The notes: a model not told the origin generated them from the letters alone. A stretch of 64,000 nucleotides of DNA from Candidatus Poribacteria bacterium (GCA_018644665.1 JABGQA010000115.1:1-64000), one strand, 5' to 3'; counted from the stretch's first letter, positions 26,643-35,505 are shown. A program made the numbers and translations.

Positions 26643-28295
26643 CTAGGGTATGACCGGAAGCACGATGCGCGACGCACACGCGCCGCCGTGCCAGACTGTC
26701 TGCTCCGCGACAACCACATGATCCTCGAAGCCAATGTCCCCGCCGACGTTCGTGTTGCGGTCGATGAGTGGGAAGTTGCTGCTCGTGATGTGCAGACGGA
26801 TGCGATGTCCACGCAGGAATACGTTGCTCGTGGGCTGCATCTCGATGACGTATTCGTAGACCTGCCCCGGCTCGATGAGGCTGGGCTCCTCCCAAATCGA
26901 CGCGCGGAATCGCGCTCGGACGAGCCCTTCGGTCAGGTTGTACGCCGTGCCGTCGGGGTAGACGTCGATCAGCCGCGCGATGAAGTCCGTGTCGCGCGCC
27001 GTGGACGCGGCATACAGGCGGACGACCACCGGCCCGGTCACTTCGGTGTCCTCGCGCAACGGCGGGGTGGAATACACCAAGACATCACCGCGATCCTCGT
27101 TCGGGCGCTGGTCGACGGAGCCGACGCGCAGTACGCCCATGATATCCGGCGACGAGTGGTTGCCGCCGAGTGTGGGCGTTGGGTCGTCGGGATCGTACGT
27201 GTATGTCACAGACCACGGCTCGTTTGGGGCCTGCGTGGATAGGCTGCCGGAACCGTCGCCCTCTGGGGCCAGGTAGTAGTCCGTGTAGCGCGTCCGGGCG
27301 AGCGGCCACTCCGCCTCGTGGCGCCATTCGTTGACGCCCATCACGAACAGGCGCACTGGGGGTCCGTCGTCGAAACCCGTGTCGATCCCCCGCACGACGT
27401 GATCGAGCCACCGAATCGCCAGGCCGACCTCGTCCTTGCCGGCGTCTGGGCCGAAGTCGCGGTCTCCGACGACGCGGTTCAGGTGGTCCGACGGGTTGAT
27501 GACCACGCGCACCTCATCGGTCGCGCCGACCGCGCGTAGGGCCCCATAGCTCTTCAGCGTCGCGCCCGGGTAGTTGTCGTACCAGCCGCACATGAGATAG
27601 GTGGGGATGCGGATCCGGTCGTACCGATCGCCGATGCTGATCGCCCGCCAATACTCGTCGTAGGTGGAGTGCGAGACGTACTCCCGCCACATGCGGTTCC
27701 CGGGCGTGCCGGCGACGGTGTCCAGGTCGATGAGCGGCAGGTGGCGATACCAGTTGTGCCAGCCGAACGCCTCGACCTTGTCCTGCCCGCCGTCGTCGTA
27801 GATGCGTCGTGCGGTGTGGGCAAGCTGTATGGCCCCGTGATCACGGTACCCGCGTTCCCAGAAGTCGGCGTTCACGTTCTGCGGGACGATGACCCGGAGA
27901 TTCGGGTGCTGCTCCGGCGCGACGAGCCACTGCGTCGCCGCCCAGTACGACTTGCCGTACATCGCGATGTCGCCGTTGCACCACGGCTGCGCCGCGATCC
28001 ACGTGAGGGCGTCGTAGCCATCCCTGGCGTCGTCGAAGAAGCGGTTCATGACGCCGTCGGACTGCGCGTGACCGCGTGTGGACTGACCGACGTAGACGTA
28101 ACCCGCGTCGGTGAACCGCTCGTGGTCCCGACCGAAGCCGGGCCAATAGGCTCGCGTGAATACGACAGGATAGGACCCGTCGCCCGGCTTCCAGACCTTC
28201 GTGTGTAGGCGCACGCCGTCCGGCATCGGCATCATGACCTCGTCCGGGTCGGACGCCGAGAAGATGGCGCAGGCGATTGCGGCCAGGCAGAGCAT
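26643..28295 (-). CDS. CocE/NonD (S15) family hydrolase
   Basis: This 550-residue protein belongs to the X-Pro dipeptidyl-peptidase/cocaine-esterase-like serine hydrolases. A short signal (MLCLAAIACAIFSASDP) suggests export. The N-terminal alpha/beta hydrolase domain has the nucleophile elbow MYGKSYWAAT and an upstream STRGHAQSDG. A likely acid and His follow (CGWYDNYPGA, NPSDHLN). The C-terminal jelly-roll domain contains DLRV-type strands such as VTGPVVVRLYAASTARDTDF. It cleaves esters or peptide amides. GGAGG lies 7 bases before the ATG. Confidence 0.87.
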   Translation of the reverse strand: MLCLAAIACAIFSASDPDEVMMPMPDGVRLHTKVWKPGDGSYPVVFTRAYWPGFGRDHERFTDAGYVYVGQSTRGHAQSDGVMNRFFDDARDGYDALTWIAAQPWCNGDIAMYGKSYWAATQWLVAPEQHPNLRVIVPQNVNADFWERGYRDHGAIQLAHTARRIYDDGGQDKVEAFGWHNWYRHLPLIDLDTVAGTPGNRMWREYVSHSTYDEYWRAISIGDRYDRIRIPTYLMCGWYDNYPGATLKSYGALRAVGATDEVRVVINPSDHLNRVVGDRDFGPDAGKDEVGLAIRWLDHVVRGIDTGFDDGPPVRLFVMGVNEWRHEAEWPLARTRYTDYYLAPEGDGSGSLSTQAPNEPWSVTYTYDPDDPTPTLGGNHSSPDIMGVLRVGSVDQRPNEDRGDVLVYSTPPLREDTEVTGPVVVRLYAASTARDTDFIARLIDVYPDGTAYNLTEGLVRARFRASIWEEPSLIEPGQVYEYVIEMQPTSNVFLRGHRIRLHITSSNFPLIDRNTNVGGDIGFEDHVVVAEQTVWHGGACASRIVLPVIP

Positions 28296-28471
28296 ACGTA
28301 GCCTCCACCGGCATTGTCCCCACGCGTGCGCCGTCGAGCAAGGCTACTGCCCGCAGGCGCGCCGCACGCGCGTCGCGACAACCGCGGCCGCCACCGGCGC
28401 TTTCGGCGGCTCCGGCCATGGCGTAGAATGGCCGCGAGGTGGCGTGTACCCGGCGGCAGATGGAGAGCGTG

Positions 28472-29695
28472 ATGACGCGAACGGCCGAGGCGGTCATAGT
28501 CGGGGGCGGGATCTGGGGCCTGAGCGCCGCGTACCATCTTGCGGATATGGGCATCTCAGACGTGTGCGTGCTCGAGCGCAACCCGATCGTCGCCGATGAG
28601 ACGACGTCGCAGGCGGCGGGGCTCGTCGGGCAGATCCGGTCGTCGGCGCTCATGGTGCGCGCGATCCAATACTCGCTGGAGTTGCTGACGCGCTTCCAAG
28701 ACGACATGGGTCGTGACATGGGGCTGCGACGCAACGGCAGCCTGTTCGTCGCGCTTACGCCGGAGCGGCAGGCGGCGTATGAGCGCAAAGCCGCGAGCGT
28801 CCGCGATGAAGGCATCACAACCGAGTTCCCGTCGGCCGCGGACATGCGCGCGATGGCTCCCGACATGGACACATCGGAGATCGTAGGCGGCCTGTACGTG
28901 AACGGGGACGGCTACCTCGACCCGCGAAAGTGCGCGCAGGCTTACGGCGCGGCGGCCGAGGAGCTGGGCGTCACGATCGAGACGGGCGCGACCGTCACGG
29001 GGTTCCGCTTCGAGGGCCGCAAGCTGACGGGCGTCGAGACGATGACAGGCGTTGTATCTACGGACACGGCCATCATCACCGCTGGACCGTGGGGCGGGAT
29101 GCTCGCCGCGCATGCTCGCCACACGGCTGCGATGCGGCCGCTCAGGCACCAACGCGCCGAAACCGTCCCGGTGGACACGGCCACGGACCACATGCCGGTC
29201 GTGCGCGTGACGGACGTGAGTTGCTATGTACGGCCGTGGGAAGGCGGCTACACGTACGGGTTCTTCGAGCCGGAGCCGGTGGACGCGGAGATCGAAGCCA
29301 AGCCACCCGACTACGCGACATCCGACATCGAACCGCCCGTCGCGGTGATGGCCGAGGCGCGTCGTCGCCTCGCGCCGGTCTTCCCGACGCTGGAGTACTT
29401 GGGAGTCGCGCAGTACCGCCGGGGCATGACGTCCTTTGCGCCGGACGGCGGTTATATCGTCGGTCCTGTTCCGGGGATCGAGGGGCTGTACATGGCCACC
29501 GCGTGCGCTGCGCTCGGGATCGCCGGTTCCGCTGCCGTCGGACGATGGCTCGCGAACTGGGTGGTCGACGGCGACCCCGGCGACGATCTGTCGGCGTTCT
29601 CTCCCGACCGGTTCGGCGACCGCGTGGCTGATGGCGAGTGGCTGCGCGCCGCTTCGTCCGAATACTACGGCAGCTACTACGCCATCCGCGACTGA
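28472..29695 (+). CDS. FAD-dependent oxidoreductase (DadA/sarcosine oxidase-like)
   Basis: This flavoprotein of 407 residues has an N-terminal dinucleotide-binding GGGIWGLSAAYHL and the substrate-domain features of amine and amino-acid oxidases (TTSQAAGLVGQIRSS, TAGPWGGMLAAHA, GYIVGPVPGIEGLYMATACA). It probably oxidises an N-methylated or secondary amino acid such as sarcosine, dimethylglycine or proline derivatives. I chose the ATG at 28472, with GGAGAG well placed upstream, instead of the track start 11 codons earlier. A TAGAAT resembling a -10 box lies about 45 bases upstream. Confidence 0.88.
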   Translation: MTRTAEAVIVGGGIWGLSAAYHLADMGISDVCVLERNPIVADETTSQAAGLVGQIRSSALMVRAIQYSLELLTRFQDDMGRDMGLRRNGSLFVALTPERQAAYERKAASVRDEGITTEFPSAADMRAMAPDMDTSEIVGGLYVNGDGYLDPRKCAQAYGAAAEELGVTIETGATVTGFRFEGRKLTGVETMTGVVSTDTAIITAGPWGGMLAAHARHTAAMRPLRHQRAETVPVDTATDHMPVVRVTDVSCYVRPWEGGYTYGFFEPEPVDAEIEAKPPDYATSDIEPPVAVMAEARRRLAPVFPTLEYLGVAQYRRGMTSFAPDGGYIVGPVPGIEGLYMATACAALGIAGSAAVGRWLANWVVDGDPGDDLSAFSPDRFGDRVADGEWLRAASSEYYGSYYAIRD

Positions 29696-29807
29696 CCCGC
29701 CGCCGCTCTTGGCGTCGATCTACCACGCTATCTGGCGCGACTCGACGCCTGCGGGCATCTGGTCCGACATGATCGCGATGGGACGTCGCGTGGTCGCCTG
29801 ACCGGGC

Positions 29808-30725
29808 CTATTGCGCGCGTTCACGCGCGAGGCGCGCCTCGGCCAGGCTCAGGCTGTTCGCGCTCTCCGACGACTCCGGGTTCACCGCGAGCGCCGCCTG
29901 CAGGGACGCCACGGCACCGACGTAGTCGCCCGCCTGAATCTGCGTGAGCCCAAGCTGATGCAGCGCCTCGTGGTTGGGCGGGCCGGTTTCCGTGGCGCGC
30001 AGGAGCGCATCGGTCGACAACACAAGGTCGCCCGCGTCGCGGTAGGTCTGCCCAAGGTTTATGTGCGCTTCGACCGACGACGGATTGAGCTCGATCGAGG
30101 TCTTCAGTTCCGCGACGGCATCGTCGGTCATCCCCTTGTGCCGATAGGCGACGCCGAGCGCGTAGTGCGCCGACGCCAACGAGGGCTCCAACTCCACGGC
30201 GTGCCGCAGCGTCGCGATCGCGTCGTCCAGCCGGCCGGCCATCCCCTGGGCGCGACCGAGGTCCACGCGGGCCACGGCCATTTCAGGCACGCGGTCGACC
30301 ACCAACTGAAACGCGTCCACGGCGCCCTGGAGGTCTCCGACCATGAGTAGGACGGTACCCAGGTTGTGGCGGGCCTGCAGCAGTTGCGGGCGCGCCGCTA
30401 GCGCCTGGGAGTACGCCGCGGCGGCTTCCTCGAGGCGCCCAAGGCGCTGGTACGATGTCCCCATGTTGTTGTACGCGCGCGCATGGGTCGGGTCGACGGC
30501 GACCGCCTTCTCGAACTCAGCGATCCCTGCTGTGAGATTCCCTCGCGATTGCTGCGCCACCCCGCGACTGTAGAACATCCGCGCGCGGTCCTCGGCCGGC
30601 CGCTCCTGGGCCACAGGTGTGATCGACTGCCGGGGCTCGGGCGCCTCGGCCCGGCACGCTGTCAGGTACAGCGCGGCGAGCAGAACGCCGGCGAACGGCA
30701 AAGCCGCGCATACACGGAACGTCAC
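29808..30725 (-). CDS. TPR-repeat lipoprotein
   Basis: This 305-residue protein carries a lipoprotein signal (GVLLAALYLTAC). About seven tetratricopeptide repeats follow, such as AYNNMGTSYQRLGRLEEAAA and AHYALGVAYRHKGMTDDAVA. It starts at a GTG that overlaps the stop of the CRTAC1-type gene by four bases (GTGA), so the two are translated together. TPR/CRTAC1 pairs are common in Planctomycetes and Acidobacteria. It probably scaffolds a complex at the cell envelope. Confidence 0.85.
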   Translation of the reverse strand: MTFRVCAALPFAGVLLAALYLTACRAEAPEPRQSITPVAQERPAEDRARMFYSRGVAQQSRGNLTAGIAEFEKAVAVDPTHARAYNNMGTSYQRLGRLEEAAAAYSQALAARPQLLQARHNLGTVLLMVGDLQGAVDAFQLVVDRVPEMAVARVDLGRAQGMAGRLDDAIATLRHAVELEPSLASAHYALGVAYRHKGMTDDAVAELKTSIELNPSSVEAHINLGQTYRDAGDLVLSTDALLRATETGPPNHEALHQLGLTQIQAGDYVGAVASLQAALAVNPESSESANSLSLAEARLARERAQ

Positions 30726-32392
30726 TGCGTTTCGCCCTCCGTCACCGTGAACGTCTGCCGTCCCTGCACCCCGGCATACCGATCGACGACGCCCGACGGC
30801 CAGCGAACGTCGAGCGTGTGCACGGACTCCACGTCGCCGAGCCCGAACGTCAACGTCGTCTCGCTTTGAGAGCAGTAGCTGCCTCCCGTCTTCACCATCT
30901 GTCTACGCGTGACGCCGCCCGCCGTGACGGTCACCACGGCACCGATGCCGTCGCGGTTCGAGCGCGTCCCACGCGTGGACACGCGCAGCCAGGCGCCGGA
31001 GACGCCGTCATTGCGAAGAAGCCAGGGCGCGCCACGTCCGTCTTCCACGCCGTTATTGGCGACGAGTACATCGAGGTCGCCATCGCCGTCGTAATCACCG
31101 TACGCCGCGCCACGTCCGACACCGGGCGTCGTCAGCCCTGCCGCGCTCGATACGTCGTGGTACCTGCCGTCGGCGCGACCCCGGAACAACGTCGCGTCCT
31201 GAGCGTACGTCGTGGCCTGTTGGTAGTCACCGACGCGCGGCTCGATGTGTCCGTTGGCGCAGAACAGGTCTGTCCACCCGTCGAGGTCATAGTCGAAGAA
31301 GAACAGGCCGAACGTCAACCGCGTGAGGCTGGAGGCGCCGATGCCGGCCGCGCGCGCGTCGTCTCGGAAGTAGGCCGCAGCAGATCCCGTGAAGAGGCCC
31401 GTCATCTCGGCGCTGAAATTCCCGACAGCGATCGCGACGGAGCCCTCGGCGCCGAAGCTCGTGGCGTCGATGCCCATGCCGGCGCGCGCCTTGCCGTTCT
31501 CCCCGAATGCGACGCCCATGACGACGCCCTCCTCGGTGAACGCTCCGTCGCCGTCGTTGCGGAAGAGGAGGTCCGGCTCTGTGTCGTTGGCCACGGCCAG
31601 GTCCGGCCACCCGTCGTCGTCATAGTCGAGGATGACGGCGCCCAGCGACTTACCTTCCGCCCGGTACACGCCCGCGGCGACGGTGACGTCCTCGAAGGCG
31701 CCCGACCCCACGTTGCGGTACAACCGGGACGGGTAGCCGGGGTACACCGTAGGCGTGCAGTACGAAGGCTGTGACGGGGAGACGCCGCAGTCCAGGTCGG
31801 TGTCAGGAGTCCACTCCACGTACCCGCACACGAATAGGTCGAGCAGGCCGTCGAGGTCATAGTCGAAGAACGTGGCGCTCGTCGACCACCCGTCGTTCTC
31901 GATGCCCGAGTCCGTGGTGATGTCCTCAAACGTCCCGTCGCCGCGGTTGGCGAATAACAGATCGCGTCCGAGGTTCGCGAAGTAGATGTCGCGGTCGCCG
32001 TCGTTGTCGATGTCCGCGATGGCGAGACCCATGCCGTACATCGAGCGGTCGAGCCCAGCCGCGCGCGTCGCGTCGACGAAGCGACCGGCGCCGATGTTCC
32101 GGTACAGGCCCGGGGTGTGCTCCGACGGCGCGTCAGGCCACTCGCGGCCGTTGGCGAACAGGATGTCGAGCGCCCCGTCCCCGTCGTAGTCGACGAAGGC
32201 GCAACCTGCGCCCATCGTCTCCGGCAAGTACCGCTCGCCCGTGGCCCCGGTGAAGTGGCGGAAGTCGATGCCGGCCTGGGCCGCCACGTCTACGAACAGG
32301 GCGTGGGACGTTGCCGGCGGCCCTATGAGAAGCCATGCCATGCCGCTCAGCAGCCACCCGCGACACGTGCGATGAAGCGACTCGCGAACCAT
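30722..32392 (-). CDS. CRTAC1-like FG-GAP/ASPIC-UnbV repeat protein
   Basis: This 556-residue exported protein has a signal (CRGWLLSGMAWLLIGPPATSHA). It then has repeated calcium-binding FG-GAP/VCBS blades, for example FVDYDGDGALDILFANG, IADIDNDGDRDIYFANLG and AYGDYDGDGDLDVLVANNG. The C-terminal ASPIC/UnbV domain follows (RDGIGAVVTVTAGGVTRRQM). These form an integrin-like beta-propeller outside the cytoplasm. The chosen ATG at 32392 replaces the track start 20 codons upstream. The stop overlaps the TPR gene by four bases. The role, adhesion or ligand binding, is not known. Confidence 0.88.
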   Translation of the reverse strand: MVRESLHRTCRGWLLSGMAWLLIGPPATSHALFVDVAAQAGIDFRHFTGATGERYLPETMGAGCAFVDYDGDGALDILFANGREWPDAPSEHTPGLYRNIGAGRFVDATRAAGLDRSMYGMGLAIADIDNDGDRDIYFANLGRDLLFANRGDGTFEDITTDSGIENDGWSTSATFFDYDLDGLLDLFVCGYVEWTPDTDLDCGVSPSQPSYCTPTVYPGYPSRLYRNVGSGAFEDVTVAAGVYRAEGKSLGAVILDYDDDGWPDLAVANDTEPDLLFRNDGDGAFTEEGVVMGVAFGENGKARAGMGIDATSFGAEGSVAIAVGNFSAEMTGLFTGSAAAYFRDDARAAGIGASSLTRLTFGLFFFDYDLDGWTDLFCANGHIEPRVGDYQQATTYAQDATLFRGRADGRYHDVSSAAGLTTPGVGRGAAYGDYDGDGDLDVLVANNGVEDGRGAPWLLRNDGVSGAWLRVSTRGTRSNRDGIGAVVTVTAGGVTRRQMVKTGGSYCSQSETTLTFGLGDVESVHTLDVRWPSGVVDRYAGVQGRQTFTVTEGETQ

Positions 32393-32485
32393 CCGCTCTT
32401 GACCCCCCGATCCCCGCGTGTGCAGTATGGCGCCACGGCGGCCACGCCGCAATTCCGATCACCTGCGTGGAGGGCATGGCGACAT

Positions 32486-32941
32486 ATGGCGAGAACTCTA
32501 CGACTGTCGTTCCCCGACGCCGGCGCCGAGTGCGTGGCGGAATTGCTCGACGAGGTCGCCCCGAAGACATGCGACGCGGTCTGGCACGGTTTGCCTCTCG
32601 AGGGCGACACCGTGCACGGCACGTATTCCGGGCCCGAGATATTCATCACTGCGGACGAACTGTCCGACGTCGAGATGGAGAATGGCGTGCACCGCGCGCA
32701 GCCCGGCGACATAGGTTACTGGCGGAACCCTCCGGGTCGGTACGCGACCACGCCTCAGCGCGTCGTCGAGGTCGTGCTCATCTACGACCGCGGGGCCGCC
32801 ATCATGGGCCCTGACGGGCAGCCCACGTTCGTCAACCTGTTCGCACGCGTGGCGGGCGACTGGGAGGCGTTCCGTCGCGCGGCCCGGACGATCCGCACAC
32901 GCGGGCCGATGCGTCTGCACGTCGAACGGGGGCAGCCTTGA
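32486..32941 (+). CDS. DUF3830 cyclophilin-like protein
   Basis: This 151-residue protein resembles the DUF3830/cyclophilin-like fold family: CVAELLDEVAPKTCDAVWHGLPLEG, then YSGPEIFITADEL and QPGDIGYWRNPPG. Members often sit next to amino-acid or organic-acid catabolic genes. GGAGGG lies 11 bases before the ATG at 32486. The stop overlaps the TTG start of the enolase-superfamily gene (TTGA), so the two should be co-translated. The longer track ORF is not supported. Confidence 0.75.
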   Translation: MARTLRLSFPDAGAECVAELLDEVAPKTCDAVWHGLPLEGDTVHGTYSGPEIFITADELSDVEMENGVHRAQPGDIGYWRNPPGRYATTPQRVVEVVLIYDRGAAIMGPDGQPTFVNLFARVAGDWEAFRRAARTIRTRGPMRLHVERGQP

Positions 32942-34056
32942 GGATCACGCGCGTCGAGACGATCCCGGTTCGGATTCCGCTGCGGCGTGAGTTCCTGATG
33001 CGTAGCGCGCACGGTGACACGCCCCCGGTGTCGACCCCTGTGCTAGTGCGCCTGCACACGGATGCCGGCGTCGTTGGGGTAGGCGAGTGCACGGGAAGCG
33101 CGCAATGGAGTGGCGAACCCCAGAACGTGGCGCTTACCGTGATCGGCGAACACCTTGCACCGGCGGTGGTAGGGGCCGACCCGGGGCACACATCTCAGGT
33201 CGCGGCGCGCATGGCGGCGGCGATCAAGGGGCACCCGTTCGCGAAGTCGGCGGTCGAGATGGCGTGCTGGGACGCCGCGGGCAAGGCGACGGGCAGATCG
33301 GTCGTGGACATGCTGGGCGGCCCGTGCCGTGAGCGTGTCCCCATCAAGTGGTCCGTAAGCGCGCGTCCTCCGGGCGAGGCCGCCGCGATTGCCCGCCGCG
33401 CCGTGGCAATGGGCTTCACCATGATGAAGGTGAAGACCGGCCTGGATCTCGCTACGGACGTCGAGCGCGTTCGCGCGGTGCGCGAGGCGGTCGGGCCCGA
33501 TGTGCGGGTCGGGATCGACTGCAACGGCGGGTGGACGGCGCGTGAGGCCCTGTCCGCGGCCAGGCAACTCGACGACTGCGACCTATGGTTCATCGAGCAG
33601 CCCACGCACCCCCGCGACCTCGTGGGCATGGCGGAGGTGAGGCGGGGCGTTGCCACACCCATCATGGCCGACGAGTCGGTGTGGACGGCCGAGGACGCCA
33701 TCGCGGTAATCCGGCACGAAGCGGCCGACATCATCAGCGTGTACCCGGGCAAGAACGGCGGCATCGGCCCGTGCCGAGACATCGTGGCCGTCGCGCAGGC
33801 GGCTGGACTGACGTGTGTGCTCGGGTCGAACCTGGAACTCGGCGTGGCGTCGGCGGCGATGCTCGCCGTGGCCCGCGCGCTGCCAGGGCTGAGTGACGAG
33901 ATCGGCCACCACATCATCGGCCCCCTGTACCACGAACGCGACGTGATAGCGCCACCACTGAAGCTAACCGACGGGCACGCTACGGGCGCCGACGGCTCCG
34001 GCCTTGGCGTCGAACTGATGGCGGACCTACCGCTGACCATCCCACCGTCGGAGTAG
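32938..34056 (+). CDS. Mandelate racemase/muconate lactonizing enzyme family protein
   Basis: This 372-residue protein is an enolase-superfamily enzyme with the muconate-lactonizing-type layout. The catalytic Lys164-x-Lys166 is in MKVKTG, metal ligands are Asp194 (GIDCNGG), Glu220 (WFIEQP) and Asp245 (MADESV), and the second general base is Lys272 (PGKNGG). Such enzymes abstract a proton alpha to a carboxylate for cycloisomerisation, racemisation or epimerisation. The start is TTG, overlapping the DUF3830 stop. An isomerase gene follows 94 bases later, pointing to one catabolic unit. Confidence 0.88.
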   Translation: MRITRVETIPVRIPLRREFLMRSAHGDTPPVSTPVLVRLHTDAGVVGVGECTGSAQWSGEPQNVALTVIGEHLAPAVVGADPGHTSQVAARMAAAIKGHPFAKSAVEMACWDAAGKATGRSVVDMLGGPCRERVPIKWSVSARPPGEAAAIARRAVAMGFTMMKVKTGLDLATDVERVRAVREAVGPDVRVGIDCNGGWTAREALSAARQLDDCDLWFIEQPTHPRDLVGMAEVRRGVATPIMADESVWTAEDAIAVIRHEAADIISVYPGKNGGIGPCRDIVAVAQAAGLTCVLGSNLELGVASAAMLAVARALPGLSDEIGHHIIGPLYHERDVIAPPLKLTDGHATGADGSGLGVELMADLPLTIPPSE

Positions 34057-34150
34057 AGAGCACCGGCCGTGCGGCGGCGTCTTGCCGGGTGGCCGCGCCG
34101 GTCCTATCATCGCCGGCCGTTCGCAGCTTCGGCATCGACCGGGAGAGAGT

Positions 34151-34927
34151 ATGCTACCCGTATGTTACGACCCCTACGTCGGCACGCTCGGCCGATTCAC
34201 GCGCGCGGAGATCATCTCGCTGGTCGCGAAGGCGGGGTACGACGGCATCAACGTGCCGGTCAACGCGGCGTTCCTCGGCGACGTCGCAGCCTCGGACGTG
34301 GACGACCTCGTGGCGCGCCTTGAGGACAACGGGCTGGTCGCGCCGACGGTCGGGTACGGCCGCTACGAGCTTTTGACGAATCCTGACCGCGCCGATGATG
34401 TCATGCCGCACTTCGAGGTCGCGTTGGGGGTCGCTCAGCGCGTCGGCGCGACGATCTTCGGCATATGGCCGCCGCCGCCGAAGTCGGTGTCCCACACGGA
34501 AGGGCTCGACACGCTCACGACGCATCTGACGGCGATGGCGCTCGCGCTCGAGGAACACGGCTTGCGGGTCGCCATCGAGTTCGAGAAGGGCGTGCCTATC
34601 GACAACTACCGCGACGGCTTGGCGTACATCGAGCGCGTGGGCCTCCCGCTCCTGCTCACGGCGGACACCTACCATCTCCACAGCGATCAGGCGGACCCCG
34701 AACGCGCGGCGCGACAGATGGGCGACCGGCTCGGAGACGTGCACGTCTCCGGCAGCGAGCGCGGTGAGCCCAAGGCCGACAACTTCGACATGGACGGCTT
34801 CATCCGCGGTCTGCGCGCGATCGATTTCCAAGGGCCGCTGATCGCGCAATACCACCTGAAGGACGTCGAGAGTATCGCGCGTGTCTGCGCATACGTTCGC
34901 GAAGTGCGCGAACGGTTGACGGCGTAG
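34151..34927 (+). CDS. Sugar phosphate isomerase/epimerase-like protein
   Basis: This 258-residue xylose-isomerase-like TIM barrel has AKAGYDGINVPVNAAFLGD, RVAIEFEKGVPIDNYRDG, LLLTADTYHLHSDQADP and GDVHVSGSERGEPKADNFD. The metal-binding Glu, Asp/His and Asp/Glu positions appear present. It likely isomerises a sugar or keto-acid after the enolase-superfamily enzyme just upstream. I chose the ATG at 34151 with GGAGAG five bases upstream; the track's GTG lies in the gap. Confidence 0.82.
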   Translation: MLPVCYDPYVGTLGRFTRAEIISLVAKAGYDGINVPVNAAFLGDVAASDVDDLVARLEDNGLVAPTVGYGRYELLTNPDRADDVMPHFEVALGVAQRVGATIFGIWPPPPKSVSHTEGLDTLTTHLTAMALALEEHGLRVAIEFEKGVPIDNYRDGLAYIERVGLPLLLTADTYHLHSDQADPERAARQMGDRLGDVHVSGSERGEPKADNFDMDGFIRGLRAIDFQGPLIAQYHLKDVESIARVCAYVREVRERLTA

Positions 34928-34971
34928 GGGCGACCTCGGCAAACCAGACGCGGCCGCTGCGGGCGGGCGGC

Positions 34972-35000
34972 TTGACGTAGTACTTATAGACTACTATGCT
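34972..35000 (+). promoter_or_regulatory. Strong sigma70-type promoter with internal operator-like dyad
   Basis: TTGACG (34972-34977) and TATGCT (34995-35000) are separated by exactly 17 bases, the best promoter match I see in the window. The spacer holds an inverted repeat, GTAGT-acttatag-ACTAC (34977-34994), placed where a repressor would block polymerase. No protein-coding gene begins downstream on this strand. The local AT content is much higher than in the surroundings. Confidence 0.55.
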
Positions 35001-35006
35001 GCGGCC

Positions 35007-35146
35007 ACGCGTTGCCCGAATGCGATGGTTCCGGCAGGGCCACGTGACGAGACGGCCCGTGGCGATGGCGCTGCGGGCCACGAAACGTCCACACGCACCC
35101 GGCCAAGGCAACGTCGCGGCTCCCCGGCCTGTGTTACCGGGGAGCC
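35007..35146 (+). ncRNA. Candidate small RNA between an orphan promoter and a GC-rich hairpin
   Basis: Transcription from the promoter at 34972 would give an RNA of about 140 bases ending at a perfect 10-base-pair hairpin. The interval contains a possible GCCACG/CGTGGC stem with a 13-base loop and no plausible ORF on either strand. It does not match the conserved motifs I know for SRP RNA, RNase P RNA, tmRNA or common riboswitches. The borders are inferred. Confidence 0.35.
35118..35146. terminator. Perfect GC-rich hairpin
   Basis: GGCTCCCCGG - CCTGTGTTA - CCGGGGAGCC is a perfect 10-base-pair stem with a 9-base loop. No T tract follows on either strand, so it may be a rho-independent-like stop, an RNA structural element or a processing site. 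Confidence 0.5.
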
Positions 35147-35251
35147 ACTTCGCATGTGGTCACTCGAAGCTGGTCGTGGGTAGGTGGGAAGCCGACGCCT
35201 GGATGCCCGCGAACGCGGAGGCAGTCCACCGTCGGGTACAATTCCACTTAA

Positions 35252-35267
35252 GCCACGCGAGCGTGGC
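35252..35267 (-). terminator. Hairpin just downstream of rpsU
   Basis: GCCACG-CGAG-CGTGGC forms a tight stem-loop 28 bases after the rpsU stop codon. On the minus strand it is followed by TTAAGTGGAATTG, a weak T-containing tail. It is plausibly the rpsU terminator. Confidence 0.4.
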
Positions 35268-35295
35268 GGGACGGGCGAGTCGGGAGTGGTGGCGT

Positions 35296-35505
35296 CTAGA
35301 GCTTGCCCTGCTCTTTGAGCTTCCGCCGCACGCGGGCGAGCTGACGCACGCGCTGTCGCGCCTTGCGGCGACGCGCTTCACTCGGCTTCTCGTAGGCTCG
35401 ACGTCGACGCGTCTCGCGTCGGAGCCCCTCGCGCTCACACGCCTTCTTGAAGCGTTTCAGCGCGCGATCGATCGATTCGTCGTCGTGCACGTATACTCGC
35501 GGCAC
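35296..35505 (-). CDS. rpsU: Ribosomal protein bS21
   Basis: This 69-residue protein is bS21 of the small ribosomal subunit, which contacts 16S rRNA near the anti-Shine-Dalgarno region. It has the expected YVHDDESIDRALKRFKKACE start and the Arg/Lys-rich tail EARRRKARQRVRQL. The start is GTG, with an almost perfect ribosome-binding site GGAGGTGG six bases upstream. Its length is normal. It stands alone with no dnaG or rpoD neighbours in this window. Confidence 0.93.
   Translation of the reverse strand: MPRVYVHDDESIDRALKRFKKACEREGLRRETRRRRAYEKPSEARRRKARQRVRQLARVRRKLKEQGKL

Noticed and set aside
34972-35146. Toxin-antitoxin operon behind the dyad-containing promoter
   Set aside because: The promoter resembles autoregulated toxin-antitoxin promoters, but no frame downstream gives an antitoxin or toxin-like protein.
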